Shown here: positions 62,270-64,000 of the stretch, in pieces
Layout of the letters: the number at the start of each line of letters is the position of its first letter
Position numbering within the stretch: position 1 is the first letter of the stretch
Assembly: GCA_015680685.1 (NCBI GenBank)
Contig: MNCI01013743.1
Coordinates: 104,425 to 168,424, forward strand
DNA: 64,000 nt
Direction: 5' to 3'
From: Gnetum montanum
Lineage: Eukaryota; Streptophyta; Gnetopsida; Gnetales; Gnetaceae
Made by a program: the position numbers and the translations under genes
Notes under the pieces: model-generated
What the model saw: only the letters and a program-made list of their open reading frames with translations
The model's database searches: none
What the model was told of the DNA's origin: nothing

Positions 62270-63010
62270 GTAATCACAGAGACGGCTAAATCCCAAATTG
62301 AAGCAAATCTTTAAGAGGGAGATAGAGCAACTCCTCAAGGCCAGGTTTATCTATCCAATCATGAATAGTGAGTGGGTTAGCCCACTTGTAATTGTACCAA
62401 CAAAGGATGGTAAATGGTAGGTTTGCATTAACTTTAGGTTGTTAAATATGACAACATTTAAGGATCACGTTTCTTTGTCATTTGTGGATTAAGTATTAGA
62501 CACCATATCTAGGCATTGTTATTATAGTTTCTTGGATGGTTATAGTGACTATAACCAAATCCAAATTGTGCTAGAAGACCAGGCCAAGAGAACATTCATG
62601 AGTCCCTAGGGGACTTTTGCATATTGTAAGATGCCATTTGGCCTATGTAATGCCCTTACAACATTTCAATGCTTGGTCCTTAGTATCTTTCAATAACAAA
62701 TCGGTAGTGATATTGAAGTTTTGATTGATGACTTCTTCACCTACGAACCTACATTTGAGTAAGCCTTGGACCAACTTGAGCAAGTACTAAAGAGATGTGT
62801 TGAGACAAACCTATGGCACAACTGGCAAAAGAGCCATCTCATGATCCAAGAAGGCATTGTGCTAGGGAACCAAATTTTGTAGAAAGGGATTGAGATAGAC
62901 ATAGAAAAGATAAGGATCATTTAAGGAATAACATGCCAACCAGAGACTGTTAAAGATGTTCGGTCATTCCTTGGACACACTTGTTACTACCGGTGCTTTA
63001 TTGAAAATTT
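62270..63010 (+). pseudogene. Element E reverse transcriptase
   Basis: SEWVSPLVIVPTKDGKW, NFRLLNMTTFKDH, SFLDGYSDYNQIQI and CKMPFGLCNALTTF, then the polymerase motif L-I-D-D (62721-62732), which keeps both aspartates. Stops at several points (for example at 62418 and near 62490) disable it. Confidence 0.82.
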
Positions 63011-63139
63011 TTCTAAGATTGCAAAGTTGTCAGTAGAACTTACAAAGAAAGATGCACCTTTCACTTGGACCAAGAAATGTGAAAACACATTCTAATAATT
63101 AAAAGAGAAACTCATACAAACACCAATTCTATGATCACC

Positions 63140-63560
63140 AAATTGGTCCAAACCATTCCGTATTATGACAGATGCATCTAACTATGCTTTGGGAGTAGTA
63201 CCCAAGCAGATGGATGATAAGAAATGTCCATATTATATCCACTGTTCAAGTCGAAGCATTATGGGGGCACAGTTAAATTACACCACCATGAAGAAAGAAT
63301 TAATGTTAGTGGTGTATGTGCTAGAAAAGTTTAGACATTATGTGCTAGGTTACAAAGTATTTGTACATACGGACCACAGTGCAATTCACTTCCTTATGAA
63401 TAAGTCGATGGTAAGCCCTCATGTTAGATGGTGGCTTGTGATTTTGCAAAAATTTGATCTTACTATGGTAGATCAAAAAGGAACTGAGAATGTGGTCGTT
63501 AACAATCTTTCTGACTTAAGATGTAATAATGAAGAGTAGGAGAGCTTATTCTTTGATCAA
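63140..63560 (+). pseudogene. Element E RNase H
   Basis: The open block 63165-63539 contains TDASNYALGVV, LNYTTMKKELMLVVYVL, FRHYVLGYK and HTDHSAIHFLMNK, the best-preserved RNase H in the window. The last motif reads NVVVNNLSDL where the nested element has NVVVDHLSRL, so the final Asp is Asn. Confidence 0.8.
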
Positions 63561-63649
63561 TTTCCAAACAAAATCCTCTTTACTATAGCAATAAATGAAC
63601 AAATGCTTGAAAAAGAAAAATGATACAATGGCATCCTCACATATCTTCT

Positions 63650-64000
63650 CACTCAAGAGATGCCACTAGACTTGAATTTTAGGAAGAAGCAACACTTTCT
63701 TCATCGGGTCAAATACTTCATAGAAATCAACAGACACCTTTACAAGGTATGTGCTAATGGACTGATTCGTTGGTACGTCCCTAACAAAAATCAACTACAC
63801 ATTCTCCAAGATGCTTATGAAGGACCTTGTGGAGGCCACTATGCAAAGAGATGCATAGCCATAAAAATCCTGATGGTGGGATACTATTAGCCCACAATCT
63901 TTAGGGATACCCACTAGTTTGTCAAGTCTTGTAAACATTGTCAATGTGATGGGTGGATGACCACTTGCATGGAAGGTCCTCAACAGTGGATCCAACCATT
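63650..64000 (+). pseudogene. Element E integrase, N-terminal part (cut by window end)
   Basis: Zinc region: YEGPCGGHYAKR, where sister copies have HEGPCGGHY (first His is Tyr), then SCKHCQCDGW. A stop at 63888-63890 breaks the frame. The catalytic core lies beyond 64000. Confidence 0.75.

Larger units (their letters stand above)
59629..64000 (+). mobile_element. Element E: Athila-type element, plus strand, running off the window
   Basis: 5' LTR (59629-60435, truncated), then gag C-terminus, linker, protease, RT, RNase H and the start of integrase. The junction at about 60435 joins mid-U5 directly to late gag, so the LTR end, primer site and most of gag are deleted. Inserted into element C's spacer. 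Confidence 0.85.

Noticed and set aside
19298-64000. A new defence or biosynthetic system in the second half of the window
   Set aside because: Every substantial open stretch there is explained by gag, pol or the env-position ORF of Athila-type elements.

Overview
The window looks like a large plant nuclear genome. It holds two intron-containing plant genes, old nested Ty3/gypsy retrotransposons of the Athila type, LINE debris and AT-rich spacer. The many decayed, still recognisable insertions would suit a gymnosperm or another slowly purged giant genome, but that is inference. There are no bacterial features, no CRISPR array and no tRNA or rRNA gene that I can support.

Layout. 1-3914: the 3' end (two exons, plus strand) of a mitochondrial trans-2-enoyl-CoA reductase gene (MECR type). 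Its last large intron carries a LINE ORF1 relic that is itself split by a roughly 1 kb insertion. 3915-11430: AT-rich intergenic DNA with a LINE reverse-transcriptase tail, a foldback element and a tRNA-like repeat. 11431-15422 (minus): a complete ER-type Ca2+-ATPase gene (ECA1/ECA4 type, P-type IIA), eight coding exons and 1047 codons, with a probable non-coding leader exon and promoter up to about 16.8 kb. The two genes are convergent. 16.8-19.3 kb: intergenic DNA with SINE-like repeats.

From 19298 to the end the window is a stack of related LTR elements sharing TGATGA...TCATCA termini, a tRNA-Asp primer site, an Athila-type FMDD-class reverse transcriptase and an extra coiled-coil ORF in the env position. 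Element 1 (19298-32702, plus, target duplication CTCAC) has lost pol and holds a truncated minus-strand element (21463-28133). Element 2 (34593-47876, plus, target duplication GTTAC) is near full length but full of stops. 47.9-52.8 kb is a jumble of LTR and gag pieces, including an inverted LTR pair. Element C (minus, 3' LTR 52754-53682) contains a solo LTR (53900-54801, target duplication ACGTT). It is split by element E (plus, 59629 onward), which runs off the window end.

MECR would act in mitochondrial fatty-acid synthesis and ECA in loading Ca2+ into the ER; nothing suggests a functional link. None of the retroelements appears able to move: each has its own catalytic-site or structural lesion. 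The most unusual signals are the LTR U3 regions built from family-specific short repeats, and a second copy of that repeat plus a TATA box inside three elements, just upstream of the env-position ORF. Two single N bases sit between perfect duplications and look like assembly joins.
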